Below, one piece after another: positions 34,398 to 43,744 of a DNA stretch of 64,000 bases (positions within the stretch are counted from its first letter, which is position 1; the number at the start of each line of letters is the position of its first letter). The notes beneath the pieces are model-generated. The model saw nothing but the letters and a program-made list of their open reading frames with translations. It was not told the origin of the DNA and ran no database searches. The stretch spans positions 1 through 64,000 of the forward strand of contig QKCJ01000056.1 of NCBI GenBank assembly GCA_003245715.1, in the 5' to 3' direction. Source of the DNA: a bacterium (GTDB lineage Bacteria > Planctomycetota > SZUA-567). The position numbers and the translations under genes were made by a program.

Positions 34398-36614
34398 ATG
34401 AATATCAAAGCCAAACTGACACTAATGACCGGAATTCCTCTGGCTGGATTGATAGCGATTGTAATCCTTGGCTGGGCTGGCTTTAATGACTTCGATACGT
34501 TCCTGACAGATCTTAAACAAATTGATGAAGACCAGTCTGCGATTCTCAATGCAGACCGCGATGCCTATCAGGCATATTTGGCCCAGATCAAAGCAATTGA
34601 AACCAGATCTCCTGAGGAACTGAAAAAGCAGTCTGCCGATAATCAGGAAAACATCACTCAGGTATGGACAAGAATTTCTGGCAGCAGCCAAAATTTCTCG
34701 GAAGAGATGACCGCCGAGTACAAAAATTTCACGGCAAGATTCAATCTCTGGAAAAAAAACAGCGAAGACGTAATCAATTATGCAATAGCACTTCAGGACA
34801 CCTACATCAAGCGTAAAGGAGCATCCGATCAGGAAGGTAAGAATTTTTCCGCGATGCGCGAAACCATTGATAAATTTGACAGCACTATCAGTGATAAAAA
34901 GGCAGCAACCAAAACCCCTCAGGATCGGGAAAAACTCTCCGAAGCCCAGCGCCTGACCCTTAATGCCGACCGTGATGCCTATCAGGCCCATGTTGCGGTA
35001 CTAGAGATAATTGCCGCGGAAACACCTGAGGAACTTGCAAAGGCGGTAAAAGATAACCGGGACAATACTGCCCAGATTGCCGATAGAATCAATCGAGCCT
35101 CTTCAGCCTTTAAAAATGACATACCAAAACTATTTGCTGAATTTGAGACGCAATATAACCAATGGAACAATGACAACATGCTTATAATAGAGCAGACACG
35201 CCTGATTCTGGAAAAGAAAGCCCAGCAGTTGTCTTATAATGCCGCAAGTATATCTGAGTTTGCTGCAATGAGAGACAGCATTGACAAACTTGGAGAGATG
35301 CAGCACAATAAAATAAACAGCAATACTGAAGGCGTCCGGACAAACATTAAAGAATATACCAAGCTATTTCTGGCGATAGCCCTGGGAATAATCATAATTT
35401 CATTAATCATGATTATTCATTTTGCCAAGGATTTTGCCCGGGCAATATCCTGTACAACCGATTATCTTGAACAGTATTCAACCGGCAACCTCAATGATAT
35501 AGCAATATGGAAATCCTTTACCACCAACAACCTTGACAAACGCCGTGATGAATTTGGCGACATGAGAAAAGCGTTCCTGAAAATGCAGGCCTATTTCCAG
35601 GATTATGTCTCATCCCTTACAGAAATCGCTTCGGGTGATCTGTCATTAAATATATCGCCAAAATGTGCTGAAGATACACTTGGCCAGGCCTGCCGCAAGA
35701 TGGTCGAGGATCTCAATAACGCTTTCAGGCAGGTCAACCAGACTGTCGAGCAGGTTGCAACCGGCGTGCGTCAGGTTAATCAGGCGGCAAGCTCTTTGTC
35801 CACTGGAGCAACCGTTCAGGCATCGTCAATTCAGGAAATAAGCGCCTCTCTTGCCGAAGTCAGTTCACAGGTCAAGGAAAACGCCGAAAACGCTTCTGAA
35901 GCCAGAGCCCTTTCAACCTCTGCAATATCAACAACCGAGTCAGGTCAGGCCAAAATGCAGAATATGAACACCGCAATGGCGCGGATTACCGACAACTCAA
36001 AACTGGTAACCAAGGTTATAAAAGTTATTGACGATATCGCCTTCCAGACCAACCTTCTTGCCCTAAATGCGGCAGTTGAAGCCGCCCGCGCCGGCCGCCA
36101 CGGCAAGGGCTTTGCCGTGGTTGCAGAAGAGGTTCGCAATCTGGCTTCACGTAGCGCGAAGGCAGCAAAAGAAACCGCGGATCTGATTGAAAATTCATCG
36201 ACTGAAATCCTCAATGGTTATGGCGCTTCGCAGGAAGCTCTGGAAGAACTCAATAAAATTGCCGGTCAAATTGATAAAACCGGAGCAATTATCACCCAGA
36301 TCGCCGGTTACAGCAACGATCAGGCTCAGGCTTTGTCACAGATTAACGAAGGCCTTAATCAGATTGACCACGTTACTCAGCAAAACACCTCAAACGCTGA
36401 AGAGACCGCTTCGGCTACTGAACAAATCAGCGCGCAGATGTCTGAGCTTCTCAAGCTGATTAAGCAGTTCAAGCTTAATGAAACAGAAGAAATTGATTAC
36501 TATACAGCTAATGAGGAAGACGAGCACGAGGACAATATTTTCCAGCATCATGGCAACCTGGGATTCCGCTCACTTGAATCATATCAGGAACTGAAAAAAA
36601 TCGCGCTTCATTGA
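34398..36614 (+). CDS. Methyl-accepting chemotaxis protein with duplicated sensor module
   Basis: A 738-residue chemoreceptor. Membrane helix 1 is at about 7-27. A periplasmic helical-bundle region covers about 30-318. Helix 2 is at about 322-343, then HAMP-like segments, then the signalling hairpin (about 440-690) with IDDIAFQTNLLALNAAVEAA and VVAEEVRNLASRSAKAAKE. The periplasmic part contains two copies of a module beginning LNADRDAYQA (residues 50 and 188) and continuing with PEELxK...DNxxNxxQ. The C-terminal tail carries no NWETF-type CheR pentapeptide. Strong ribosome site (CAGGAG). No che genes are adjacent. Confidence 0.94.
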   Translation: MNIKAKLTLMTGIPLAGLIAIVILGWAGFNDFDTFLTDLKQIDEDQSAILNADRDAYQAYLAQIKAIETRSPEELKKQSADNQENITQVWTRISGSSQNFSEEMTAEYKNFTARFNLWKKNSEDVINYAIALQDTYIKRKGASDQEGKNFSAMRETIDKFDSTISDKKAATKTPQDREKLSEAQRLTLNADRDAYQAHVAVLEIIAAETPEELAKAVKDNRDNTAQIADRINRASSAFKNDIPKLFAEFETQYNQWNNDNMLIIEQTRLILEKKAQQLSYNAASISEFAAMRDSIDKLGEMQHNKINSNTEGVRTNIKEYTKLFLAIALGIIIISLIMIIHFAKDFARAISCTTDYLEQYSTGNLNDIAIWKSFTTNNLDKRRDEFGDMRKAFLKMQAYFQDYVSSLTEIASGDLSLNISPKCAEDTLGQACRKMVEDLNNAFRQVNQTVEQVATGVRQVNQAASSLSTGATVQASSIQEISASLAEVSSQVKENAENASEARALSTSAISTTESGQAKMQNMNTAMARITDNSKLVTKVIKVIDDIAFQTNLLALNAAVEAARAGRHGKGFAVVAEEVRNLASRSAKAAKETADLIENSSTEILNGYGASQEALEELNKIAGQIDKTGAIITQIAGYSNDQAQALSQINEGLNQIDHVTQQNTSNAEETASATEQISAQMSELLKLIKQFKLNETEEIDYYTANEEDEHEDNIFQHHGNLGFRSLESYQELKKIALH

Positions 36615-36655
36615 TATGTTAGCCCGCATTATGATTTAACAGTAAAATTCCATTT

Positions 36656-36690
36656 ATCCCGGCTGGTTATTGCTATCAGGCCGGGATTTT
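36656..36690 (+). terminator. Terminator after the chemoreceptor gene
   Basis: CCCGGCTG/CAGGCCGGG stem with one bulge, followed by ATTTTAAT. It lies just upstream of the rsmJ start. Confidence 0.6.
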
Positions 36691-36705
36691 AATAAGATTT
36701 TCAAA

Positions 36706-37446
36706 ATGGATATTTTATCGAAAACAAACCCGGCATACGCACCCCCTGTCACTAAGCTGGCAGAGAAATATGGCTTTAATATCATCAGCACACTAACCGA
36801 CCAACCTGTTCTTGAATACATTGACGGCAGATTGTCATTCTACACGCCATCAGTTCCTGCCGAGACAATGTGTGTTGATTTTCTTAAAGGCCGTACAGGC
36901 TACCGTCTGAGTACAACCGCAAACACCAGCCAGCCCCTGCTCAAGGCAATTAATTATAAAACCGGACAGCGACTGCGCATACTTGATGCCACTGCCGGCC
37001 TTGGCGCGGATTCGATGCTGATGGCGGTCAGCAATTGTGAGGTTACAATGTGCGAGAGAAATCCGGTGATGGCGGCGCTTCTGGAGGACGGACTCGACCG
37101 GGCAAGAGACTCAGATCAACCAATTTCTGCGATTATAGATCATAACATCAGCTTTATTCACGCAAATGCCATCAATGTACTCAAAGAACGCTCACAGGAA
37201 TTTGATGCGGTCTATTTCGACCCGATGTTTCCGGAAAGAAAAAAGTCGGCGAAAGTAAAAAAAGAAATGCGGCTGGCAGCGCTGGCTGTTGGCGATGATG
37301 AAGATTCTGCTGATGTTCTTAAGCAGGCGATAGCTTTCGCCCCACGGATAATCGTCAAACGACCACTCAAAGCTGAACCCATTCTTGCTGGTTTCGCCCG
37401 GCAGCTCAAAGGGCGCAGTGTCCGCTTTGATATCTACCAGAGATAA
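36706..37446 (+). CDS. rsmJ: 16S rRNA m2G1516 methyltransferase RsmJ-like
   Basis: A class I SAM-dependent methyltransferase of 246 residues. The SAM site is LDATAGLGADSM, with CEVTMCERNPVMAALLEDGL next and the catalytic-type motif YFDPMFPERKKSA (DPMFP is characteristic of RsmJ). KRPLKAEP near the C-terminus also fits. The ATG at 36706 has no good ribosome site; a TTG at 36670 lies inside the terminator stem and was rejected. RsmJ is best known in gammaproteobacteria, so its presence here is mildly unusual. Confidence 0.85.
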   Translation: MDILSKTNPAYAPPVTKLAEKYGFNIISTLTDQPVLEYIDGRLSFYTPSVPAETMCVDFLKGRTGYRLSTTANTSQPLLKAINYKTGQRLRILDATAGLGADSMLMAVSNCEVTMCERNPVMAALLEDGLDRARDSDQPISAIIDHNISFIHANAINVLKERSQEFDAVYFDPMFPERKKSAKVKKEMRLAALAVGDDEDSADVLKQAIAFAPRIIVKRPLKAEPILAGFARQLKGRSVRFDIYQR

Positions 37447-37514
37447 TACAATAAAAAACACCCCGGCAAATTCACAGATAAAATTGCAATTTACACAGAT
37501 TCGCTATTTTCAAT

Positions 37515-37543
37515 TTGACTACATGAGCTGCATAAAATATCAT
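37515..37543 (+). promoter_or_regulatory. Promoter of L-fucose isomerase gene
   Basis: TTGACT at 37515-37520 and TATCAT at 37538-37543 with a 17-bp spacer. The leader before the start codon is about 55 bases. Confidence 0.45.
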
Positions 37544-37604
37544 TTTAGAATATACTAAAATAGTTTTATTGTAAAATTATTTATTTCTGAAAGGTAATAT
37601 TAAT

Positions 37605-39311
37605 ATGGCAGCTACTCTACTTGAAGATGTGAAGGGTAATCCCATTGTAAATCCGGTTATTGGTGTCTGCGCTCCTTGCGACCCGCGTGTCAATGATACA
37701 GTCCGCGTCCGTGTCCGCAACATCACAAAGCACATCGCCGATACAATCGAAAACGGTGTATGCCTTCCCGATGGCAGCAAGATCAAGGTTGTTTACACTA
37801 ACCAGACAGTTGAATCAGAACTGCACGCCGACATTGTCGCCCGTCAGTTTAAAGATGCTGGTGTAAGTGCTATTGTAATGTGCCCGGATACCTGGTCTTT
37901 TCCGCAGATTACAGCGATGTCACTTCTGAGCCATTTCCCCAAAGAAACCCCGGTAAACATTACATGTGGTAACAGCGCACCATACCCGGGCGTTGTTTTT
38001 GCCCACGCCCTTTCCGGTGCCTTGTCACAGTCAGGCAAACTTGTTCACCTCAATGTCGGCACATGGCCTGACTCTGGTCAGGATCCCAAAATGACCAAGG
38101 CTACTGGTGAAGCGCTTGTTGACTGGTGTCAGGCTGCAATCACCCACGTAGGTCTGAAGGGTCGCCGCGTTCTCGTGTGGGGTCACGACTCAATGGGTAT
38201 GGAGACTGCCCTCTCACACATTATCCCGACCCGCAATACCTTCGGCATTGAAATCGCCCGCATGGATATGAAACTTCTGGCTGACCTCATCGCCAAGGGT
38301 GCATACGACAAGAAAGAACTCAAGGATATGCGCGGCTGGGTTGACAAGAACTTCGGCAAGCGCCTGATGGTCAAGGGCAAGAAGGAAAGTGAAGCCTTTG
38401 ATATGGGACTGGCTGCTTACCTTGTTATCCGCGACATGATGGCAGAAATGAACTGCGTTGGCGGTGGCTTCATGAACCAGCTCGAATGGGGTAGCGACAA
38501 GCGCGGCCTTCCGCTTCCGGTTATGGATATCGCCGAATCACTCTTCAACTCAACCTTCGACCACAACGGCAAGAAAGAGGCGATTCCTTACGCAACCGAA
38601 GCAGACACTCAAGGTCTGCTTACCATGCTCTTCTTCACCTGGCTCTCAGGCGGCAACGCGCCACTCTTCATGGACTTCCGCAAGGTCTGGGAATCATGGG
38701 AAATCAAACAGCTCGCCAAGAAGCTCAAGGTAAAACTCAACAATAAGGATCACTGGGTTAATGGGGGTTTGGTTGACGGCGACAACTCAGGTTCAGCCGC
38801 TCTTGACTGGGCAGGTAAACCAGGCTGGAGCATGTCACAGATTCTCAAGAACGTTTCACTGCCACCGGTTGAAGACTTCTACTTCCCGGGCGGTGGTAAC
38901 TCAGTAACCTTCATCACTCCTGGAGGAATTGAAGGTATCGCCGGACGTATGTGTTACAGCGCACTCAATGACACCTTCGGCATGGTCTGGGACGAAGCGG
39001 TTACTGCCGAACTTCCAGCCAAGCTTGCCAGCGCAATTGCCAACAGCTCAAACGTTACCTGGCCACATACCTGGGTATGCCCGAAATATGCGACAATGAC
39101 CGAGTACAAGCAGTACGCACCTGCTAACCACTTCCATATGACCTGGAACCTCAAGCCGGCTCGCCTGCAGTACTGGATGGATCTTGCCAATGTTATGTCA
39201 CTGACACCATGGCAGGCTCGCCCAAGTTTCATTGAAGGCGTAGACCGTCCGCAGCCGTTGATCCACATCATGAACGGTGGGGAAAACGCAGCCAAACTTC
39301 TGATGAAGTAA
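37605..39311 (+). CDS. fucI: L-fucose isomerase family protein
   Basis: Converts L-fucose to L-fuculose (often also D-arabinose to D-ribulose), using Mn2+. The 568 residues compare with 591 in E. coli. Visible landmarks are TWSFPQITAMSL, LVWGHDSMGMETAL, metal-site candidates in LEWGSDKRGLPLPVMDIAESLFN, and HFHMTWNLKPARLQYWMDLA. No fucose kinase or aldolase is adjacent. The gene is isolated between its own promoter and a strong terminator and uses a narrow, apparently optimised codon set, suggesting high expression. Confidence 0.88.
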   Translation: MAATLLEDVKGNPIVNPVIGVCAPCDPRVNDTVRVRVRNITKHIADTIENGVCLPDGSKIKVVYTNQTVESELHADIVARQFKDAGVSAIVMCPDTWSFPQITAMSLLSHFPKETPVNITCGNSAPYPGVVFAHALSGALSQSGKLVHLNVGTWPDSGQDPKMTKATGEALVDWCQAAITHVGLKGRRVLVWGHDSMGMETALSHIIPTRNTFGIEIARMDMKLLADLIAKGAYDKKELKDMRGWVDKNFGKRLMVKGKKESEAFDMGLAAYLVIRDMMAEMNCVGGGFMNQLEWGSDKRGLPLPVMDIAESLFNSTFDHNGKKEAIPYATEADTQGLLTMLFFTWLSGGNAPLFMDFRKVWESWEIKQLAKKLKVKLNNKDHWVNGGLVDGDNSGSAALDWAGKPGWSMSQILKNVSLPPVEDFYFPGGGNSVTFITPGGIEGIAGRMCYSALNDTFGMVWDEAVTAELPAKLASAIANSSNVTWPHTWVCPKYATMTEYKQYAPANHFHMTWNLKPARLQYWMDLANVMSLTPWQARPSFIEGVDRPQPLIHIMNGGENAAKLLMK

Positions 39312-39332
39312 AACTGCTCTAAGTATTTAAAT

Positions 39333-39376
39333 AATAAAGGTCCTGAATCTTAGATTGATTCAGGACCTTTATTATA
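39333..39376. terminator. Bidirectional terminator after fucI
   Basis: A long stem AAAGGTCCTGAATC/GATTCAGGACCTTT with a 7-base loop, T-rich on both sides. It also lies just after the stop of the converging small gene at 39391. Confidence 0.85.
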
Positions 39377-39390
39377 ATTTTATAAAAAAC

Positions 39391-39678
39391 TCATGTTAGA
39401 GTATATTTTCCACGAACATTTATTAATGTATCAATTGACTTTTTATCATCCTGCAATTGTTTCTCAGTGTAATTACAGTAATACCTCTCAATTCTTCTGG
39501 TATATGGCCCATCTCCGTCAAGTTCCAAAGCAAGACATCTGCGTGGTTTATCATTGCCTTGCTGATAGGTAATAACTTCACATGACTTGACATTGTAGAC
39601 AACGCCTTCAATTTCATAATTCAAGACCCCGCCATTCACTTCATCCATCTGCTCATCACTCAACATAACTTTTTTCAT
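39391..39678 (-). CDS. Small protein with double-glycine-type leader (95 aa)
   Basis: The first 17 residues, MKKVMLSDEQMDEVNGG, match the double-glycine leader of class II bacteriocins and related secreted peptides, which C39-peptidase ABC exporters cleave after GG. The predicted mature part is about 78 residues with three cysteines (C33, C48, C68) and many charged residues; it does not look like a short hydrophobic bacteriocin. The ribosome site AGGGGGTAATT is excellent. No ABC exporter, modification enzyme or immunity gene is next to it. Unknown role: secreted peptide, bacteriocin or chance leader similarity. Confidence 0.72.
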   Translation of the reverse strand: MKKVMLSDEQMDEVNGGVLNYEIEGVVYNVKSCEVITYQQGNDKPRRCLALELDGDGPYTRRIERYYCNYTEKQLQDDKKSIDTLINVRGKYTLT

Positions 39679-39774
39679 AATTACCCCCTATAACAAAAAT
39701 CTTATAATCCACACGTTTATGATGCAGGCGATAGCATTAAGTTTCACTTAAAAAACAAAAAAAACGAAACCGAG

Positions 39775-40269
39775 TCATATACGGCTGTAACGCCACGATA
39801 GCGGCTTGTCATTTTCGTAAGGCATATAGCCGTGAAATACTCGCTCATCACCATCAAAGATCAGCGGGATAAAATGGCGGTCGCCCTCCCACATCGGCAG
39901 GGCTGGTATATCTTCGATGGCAATCCAGTGCAGATCACCTTCTTCATTTTCAGTAAACGGCTCGCCCGAGTACTCAGTAATCAGAAAAATAAAGCCGAGC
40001 CAGTCCTCACCTTTGGGGCCAAAGCCAGTCCAGTTTACCGTGCCGCGCAAGGACAGATGAAGACACTCAATCCCGGCCTCCTCCATAATCTCGCGCTTCA
40101 TGCAGGCAACAACATCCTCATCCGCCTCCATATGCCCGCCAAGGCCGTTATACTTGCCAAGCTGGTCATCAAGCTCCCGCGCGTTACGATGCACCATGAG
40201 AACTCTTGTTTTATCCTCTGACAAAACAAAGCCAAGCGTACCGACAATCGGACAATACTTTTTACTCAT
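39775..40269 (-). CDS. NUDIX hydrolase, MutT/8-oxo-dGTP diphosphatase-like
   Basis: 164 residues with a complete NUDIX box (GGHMEADEDVVACMKREIMEEAGI region, residues about 44-67). Similar proteins hydrolyse oxidised nucleotides or nucleotide sugars. The start overlaps the kdsB stop (TAATG), so it is the last gene of the glycan operon. Confidence 0.88.
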   Translation of the reverse strand: MSKKYCPIVGTLGFVLSEDKTRVLMVHRNARELDDQLGKYNGLGGHMEADEDVVACMKREIMEEAGIECLHLSLRGTVNWTGFGPKGEDWLGFIFLITEYSGEPFTENEEGDLHWIAIEDIPALPMWEGDRHFIPLIFDGDERVFHGYMPYENDKPLSWRYSRI

Positions 40270-41042
40270 TACTTATTCCCATTATAACGCGCAGCAAATT
40301 CCTGGTAGTCTTCAGGCGTATCAATTCCTTTGGCCGGACGATGAGTCAGTTTTATCACATAAATATCCATACCATGTTCGAGTGCGCGCAACTGCTCAAG
40401 GCTCTCTAGCGGTTCAAGCGCCCCCTTGGGAAAACCGACAAAACGCATCAGAGCATTCTGACGATAGGCATAAATCCCCACATGGCCATACGCATTGTCA
40501 CAATGACTGTTGGCAGCACGATCATAAGGAACCGGTGAACGCGAAAAATACAGCCCACGCCCGTCAGCGCCAATAACAACCTTCACCAGATTAGGATTAA
40601 GCACCGCCTCGCCAGAGATCGGATAAGCCAGCGTGGCCATCTCAACGCTCTGGTTTTCTGCCATGAATTTTGCAAGGTTAATAACCAGCTCCGGTTCAAT
40701 CTCAGGCTCATCCCCCTGAATGTTAATCACCACTTCAGACTCATCATTGATATTCGATACCGCCTCGGCAATCCGGTCTGAGCCACTCTGATGATCGACG
40801 CGAGTCATAACCGCCTCAACCGGCAGATTATTCTCAGAAGCATAACTGTTGACAATCTCAAGAATCATCTCATCATCAGTAGCTACCGCAACCCCGCTGA
40901 ACAACTCCGGCTCAGCCCGGCAAACTTTGACAGCAGCGTCAACAGTGTGGCAGATAAGCGCCTTGCCCGTATCCTTGAGGACCAGCTTTTGTGGAAGGCG
41001 CGTTGAGGCAAATCGGGCAGGAACGATAATTCGGCATTTCAT
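40269..41042 (-). CDS. kdsB: CMP-KDO synthetase (KdsB)
   Basis: Activates KDO with CTP for LPS inner-core synthesis. The 257 residues show the family start IIVPARFASTRLPQKL, VATDDEMI, MTRVDHQSGSDRIAEA, VVINIQGDEPEIEP, YFSRSPVPYDR and HVGIYAYRQNAL. It implies a Gram-negative outer membrane. It overlaps the NUDIX gene and follows the HAD gene with 32 bases between, probably in one operon. Confidence 0.95.
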   Translation of the reverse strand: MKCRIIVPARFASTRLPQKLVLKDTGKALICHTVDAAVKVCRAEPELFSGVAVATDDEMILEIVNSYASENNLPVEAVMTRVDHQSGSDRIAEAVSNINDESEVVINIQGDEPEIEPELVINLAKFMAENQSVEMATLAYPISGEAVLNPNLVKVVIGADGRGLYFSRSPVPYDRAANSHCDNAYGHVGIYAYRQNALMRFVGFPKGALEPLESLEQLRALEHGMDIYVIKLTHRPAKGIDTPEDYQEFAARYNGNK

Positions 41043-41074
41043 GGAGATTATCCTTAATATATGTACTTTATAAA

Positions 41075-41782
41075 TTATGCAAGCTTGTCAAGCAACCAGC
41101 TTGCAAGGTCTGACACAGAAGAAAAATCAAATTTAGCCTCACCCTCAGCAGACTCAGCTTCATCAAGAAAACGCAGCTGCTCACCAAGACGCAACCTTGC
41201 ACTCTGCCAACCACGCTGATTGGGCGCAAGAAAATCCTTTGCCGGATTGTCCCCGATATAAACAAGACCGTCACGCTGCTTCTCAGCAATACCCCACTTA
41301 CTTTCAATTTTTTCGAACGCCCGGTGATGCGGCTTCCAAAACTCTCTGCCCCAATGGTCGGTGAGAATTACCGGATCACAAAAATCAACCAGCCCCAACA
41401 CCTCAGCCTTGGCCGACTGGCTGGCAAGCGGGCCATCACTTATCACAGCCATCCTGACGCCGGAGTCTTTAAGCGTATTCAATAATTCCTCAATGCCCGG
41501 CGCAAAATTCACCTGCGGCTGATGAGTGCGGTAGACATCCACAAGCACTTCAACAGAAGTATCCTGGGCAAGTACGGAAAATTTCTCAAGTAGCAGATTA
41601 AAGGCATTCGAGCGCACACCGTCCGCAAAATTTTTCATCAGAAAATTAAAGACCTCCTGCCTGTAAACAGTCGAGGCCTCCGAACAGTAGTTGGCTACCG
41701 AAGTAAATCCACTGCGAACATAATCACGCTCAAAAGCAAGCGTGTCATCCATATCAAAAACAATTCCTTTTAATTTATTCAC
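41075..41782 (-). CDS. HAD-family hydrolase (phosphatase-like)
   Basis: 235 residues with HAD motif I (VFDMDDTLA), motif II (VISDGPLAS), a lysine in FWKPHHRAFE and motif III (YIGDNPAKDF). It is a probable small-molecule phosphatase. It overlaps the ATP-grasp gene by four bases (ATGA). HAD, ATP-grasp and sugar-transferase genes together are a recurrent set in polysaccharide clusters; the substrate is unknown. Confidence 0.88.
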   Translation of the reverse strand: MNKLKGIVFDMDDTLAFERDYVRSGFTSVANYCSEASTVYRQEVFNFLMKNFADGVRSNAFNLLLEKFSVLAQDTSVEVLVDVYRTHQPQVNFAPGIEELLNTLKDSGVRMAVISDGPLASQSAKAEVLGLVDFCDPVILTDHWGREFWKPHHRAFEKIESKWGIAEKQRDGLVYIGDNPAKDFLAPNQRGWQSARLRLGEQLRFLDEAESAEGEAKFDFSSVSDLASWLLDKLA

Positions 41783-42747
41783 CAGACCGGATTCTCCGTA
41801 AAAACTTCCGTCATGTAGCGCATAAAATACAATCCCCGCTTATACGCACCGAGACATGCGTCAACGTCTTTACCATTGACAAGATCATAGGCCATATTCG
41901 CGTAATCCCCACCAGCGGCAAATGCCAGCGGTATCCCGCCGCCAAAGCGAGGGTTAATCTCAGTCAGAATAATCCTCTCACCAGTACAGAAAGCCTGGAG
42001 CGTAATCACCCAGCAAGCCCCCATAGTCGCGCAGACAGCCAGAGTCTGCTCGCACCATTTGTCAAGCGACGCATCATCACAGGTAACCCCGACTATTGAC
42101 TCCCCAGCCAGTGTGCGAATACGCTTGCGTGGAACATAGTGCATGACCCGACCGTCAGGAGCAATAAAAGCATCAACCGTCACCTCGTCACCGATCAGCT
42201 CCTCCTGCACAACCGGATTGGGAACACGATTTACATAACTCTCAAGCTCGGCGCGCCGTATCTTGAAAACATTAACACTCGCACTGCCATCACGCGGCTT
42301 AATGTACAAATGCTCAGGCAAGTTCTCATGCGGCGGCAGGTCAAGTCCGTCCCAGGACAGCGTAACCTCCACTCCACGCTGGGCAAATTCACGCGCGGTA
42401 AAAAGCTTATCCGCGCAGACAGAGCAAAACTTATCTGAGGAAATCAGAACCGTACACCCCGCCTCCAAAAACCGCTCACGATTGGCAGAAAGCGCCGGCA
42501 ACTCCGTATCAATAGTCGGAACAAGCACCGAGATATCATGCTCTTTAACGGTCTCAAGCAAAAATGGTATATACTCATCAGACCTGACCGCCGGCACCTT
42601 TATCTGCCCGTCCGCCTGATATAATGCCGGAGCCATCGAACTCATATCAGCCGCAAAGACTTTGCCGCCATTTGGATGAAAGGCGTCGCAGAATTTTTGC
42701 AACAAGGTATTACGCCTGCCTGCGCTGGTTATAAGACAATTACTCAT
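41779..42747 (-). CDS. ATP-grasp enzyme of a glycan cluster
   Basis: 322 residues in the carbamoyl-phosphate-synthase-like ATP-grasp fold. The N-terminal domain has LITSAGRRNTLLQKF and VPTIDTELPALS, the ATP-binding part has YIKPRDGSASVNVFKI, and the metal site is ILTEINPRFGGGIPLA. These enzymes form amide or ester bonds through acyl-phosphates. It overlaps both neighbours by four bases, so it is tightly coupled with the sugar transferase and the HAD protein, suggesting a joint modification of a surface sugar. Confidence 0.87.
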   Translation of the reverse strand: MSNCLITSAGRRNTLLQKFCDAFHPNGGKVFAADMSSMAPALYQADGQIKVPAVRSDEYIPFLLETVKEHDISVLVPTIDTELPALSANRERFLEAGCTVLISSDKFCSVCADKLFTAREFAQRGVEVTLSWDGLDLPPHENLPEHLYIKPRDGSASVNVFKIRRAELESYVNRVPNPVVQEELIGDEVTVDAFIAPDGRVMHYVPRKRIRTLAGESIVGVTCDDASLDKWCEQTLAVCATMGACWVITLQAFCTGERIILTEINPRFGGGIPLAFAAGGDYANMAYDLVNGKDVDACLGAYKRGLYFMRYMTEVFTENPVW

Positions 42748-43385
42748 TTATTATTATCCCCCGGCATCTGTGCTTGTGAAGCTCCGTCGCTTCCCTCGAA
42801 AAACGGCATAGTCGCATGCCCTTGTTGGCTGATGCCTTCACGTTTAAATACAGCCTTAATTGTCTTTAGAACAATCTGCAAATCAAGCATTAACGAGCAA
42901 TTATCCACATACCAGACATCAAGCTCAAAGCGCTCTTCCCAGCTTATGGCATTACGGCCATTAACCTGCGCCCAGCCGGTGATGCCGGGGCGCACCTCAT
43001 GCCGCCGTTTCTGCGTCTGATTATATAGGGGAAGATACTGCACCAGAAGCGGCCGCGGCCCGATCAGCGACATATCCCCTAAAAACACATTAATAAGCTG
43101 CGGCAGCTCATCAAGACTGGTCTTACGGATAAAAAGCCCAAGCGCGGTCAACCGCTCAGAGTCAGGCAAAGGCTGACCGTCAGCGCCGATAGCGTCATGC
43201 ATGGTTCTGAATTTTCGGAGAGTAAAGATGCGCTCATTAAGCCCTGGGCGGTTCTGGGTAAAGAATACGGGCGAGCCCATATTGCTGCGGATAAGAATGG
43301 CGAGAACAAGCATGAGGGGGCTGAACAGGATCAGCAGAATTCCAGAAACCAGAATATCGACAATTCGCTTAAGTACCAGATACAC
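42744..43385 (-). CDS. Phosphoglycosyl transferase (bacterial sugar transferase, PglC/WcaJ type)
   Basis: A 213-residue monotopic membrane enzyme that transfers a sugar phosphate to undecaprenyl phosphate, starting a surface glycan. It has the N-terminal membrane hairpin [19 protein letters not shown], then [29 protein letters not shown] and [14 protein letters not shown], with the catalytic Asp-Glu pair in LDELPQ. It is the first gene of the five-gene minus-strand operon reaching 39775. Confidence 0.93.
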   Translation of the reverse strand: MYLVLKRIVDILVSGILLILFSPLMLVLAILIRSNMGSPVFFTQNRPGLNERIFTLRKFRTMHDAIGADGQPLPDSERLTALGLFIRKTSLDELPQLINVFLGDMSLIGPRPLLVQYLPLYNQTQKRRHEVRPGITGWAQVNGRNAISWEERFELDVWYVDNCSLMLDLQIVLKTIKAVFKREGISQQGHATMPFFEGSDGASQAQMPGDNNK

Positions 43386-43462
43386 GCCAATCCCCCGAGA
43401 AGATGAATAAACTTACAGATTATATTATGGGGCGGGAGTTGAAAAATGCAAGTATTTTGCGC

Positions 43463-43744
43463 TTAGTCTTTAGAAGCCCCGTCAGATTTTCCCCAGCCAA
43501 GCTCCACCGGAAAGGAGTAAAATAATGAACTTCCCTCTCCCCAATAATACGTTCTAAGATTAATAAGGCTTCCTTCTGAGAAAATAATAACCCGCCTTTC
43601 TTCCAGTTTTATCAAAAACGGTTTGCCACTCACCGGGTTCATCGGGTATTTATTCAGATTTTCAGGCGGTTTGTTACCATCAAGCATTGAATGATAAACC
43701 ATACAGGCAACCTCTGCCATCGCATAACGCTCTGTCCATCTCAT
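43463..43744 (-). pseudogene. C-terminal part of a split or frameshifted unknown protein
   Basis: The 93-residue frame starts MRWTERYAMAEVACMVYHSM and continues with GNKPPENLNKYPMNPVSGKP. This is the common C-terminal pattern (T-x-R-x-x-A...hydrophobic Tyr...P-x-x-L...P..P.sG.P) of larger membrane-anchored proteins. The ATG overlaps the stop of the longer upstream frame (ATGA). The same frame is open about 70 bases further upstream (NKLLSGKRSFLYVLQ). A single-base shift between 43744 and 43812 would therefore join it to the 380-residue protein. Either coupled translation or a frameshift break is possible. Confidence 0.6.
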
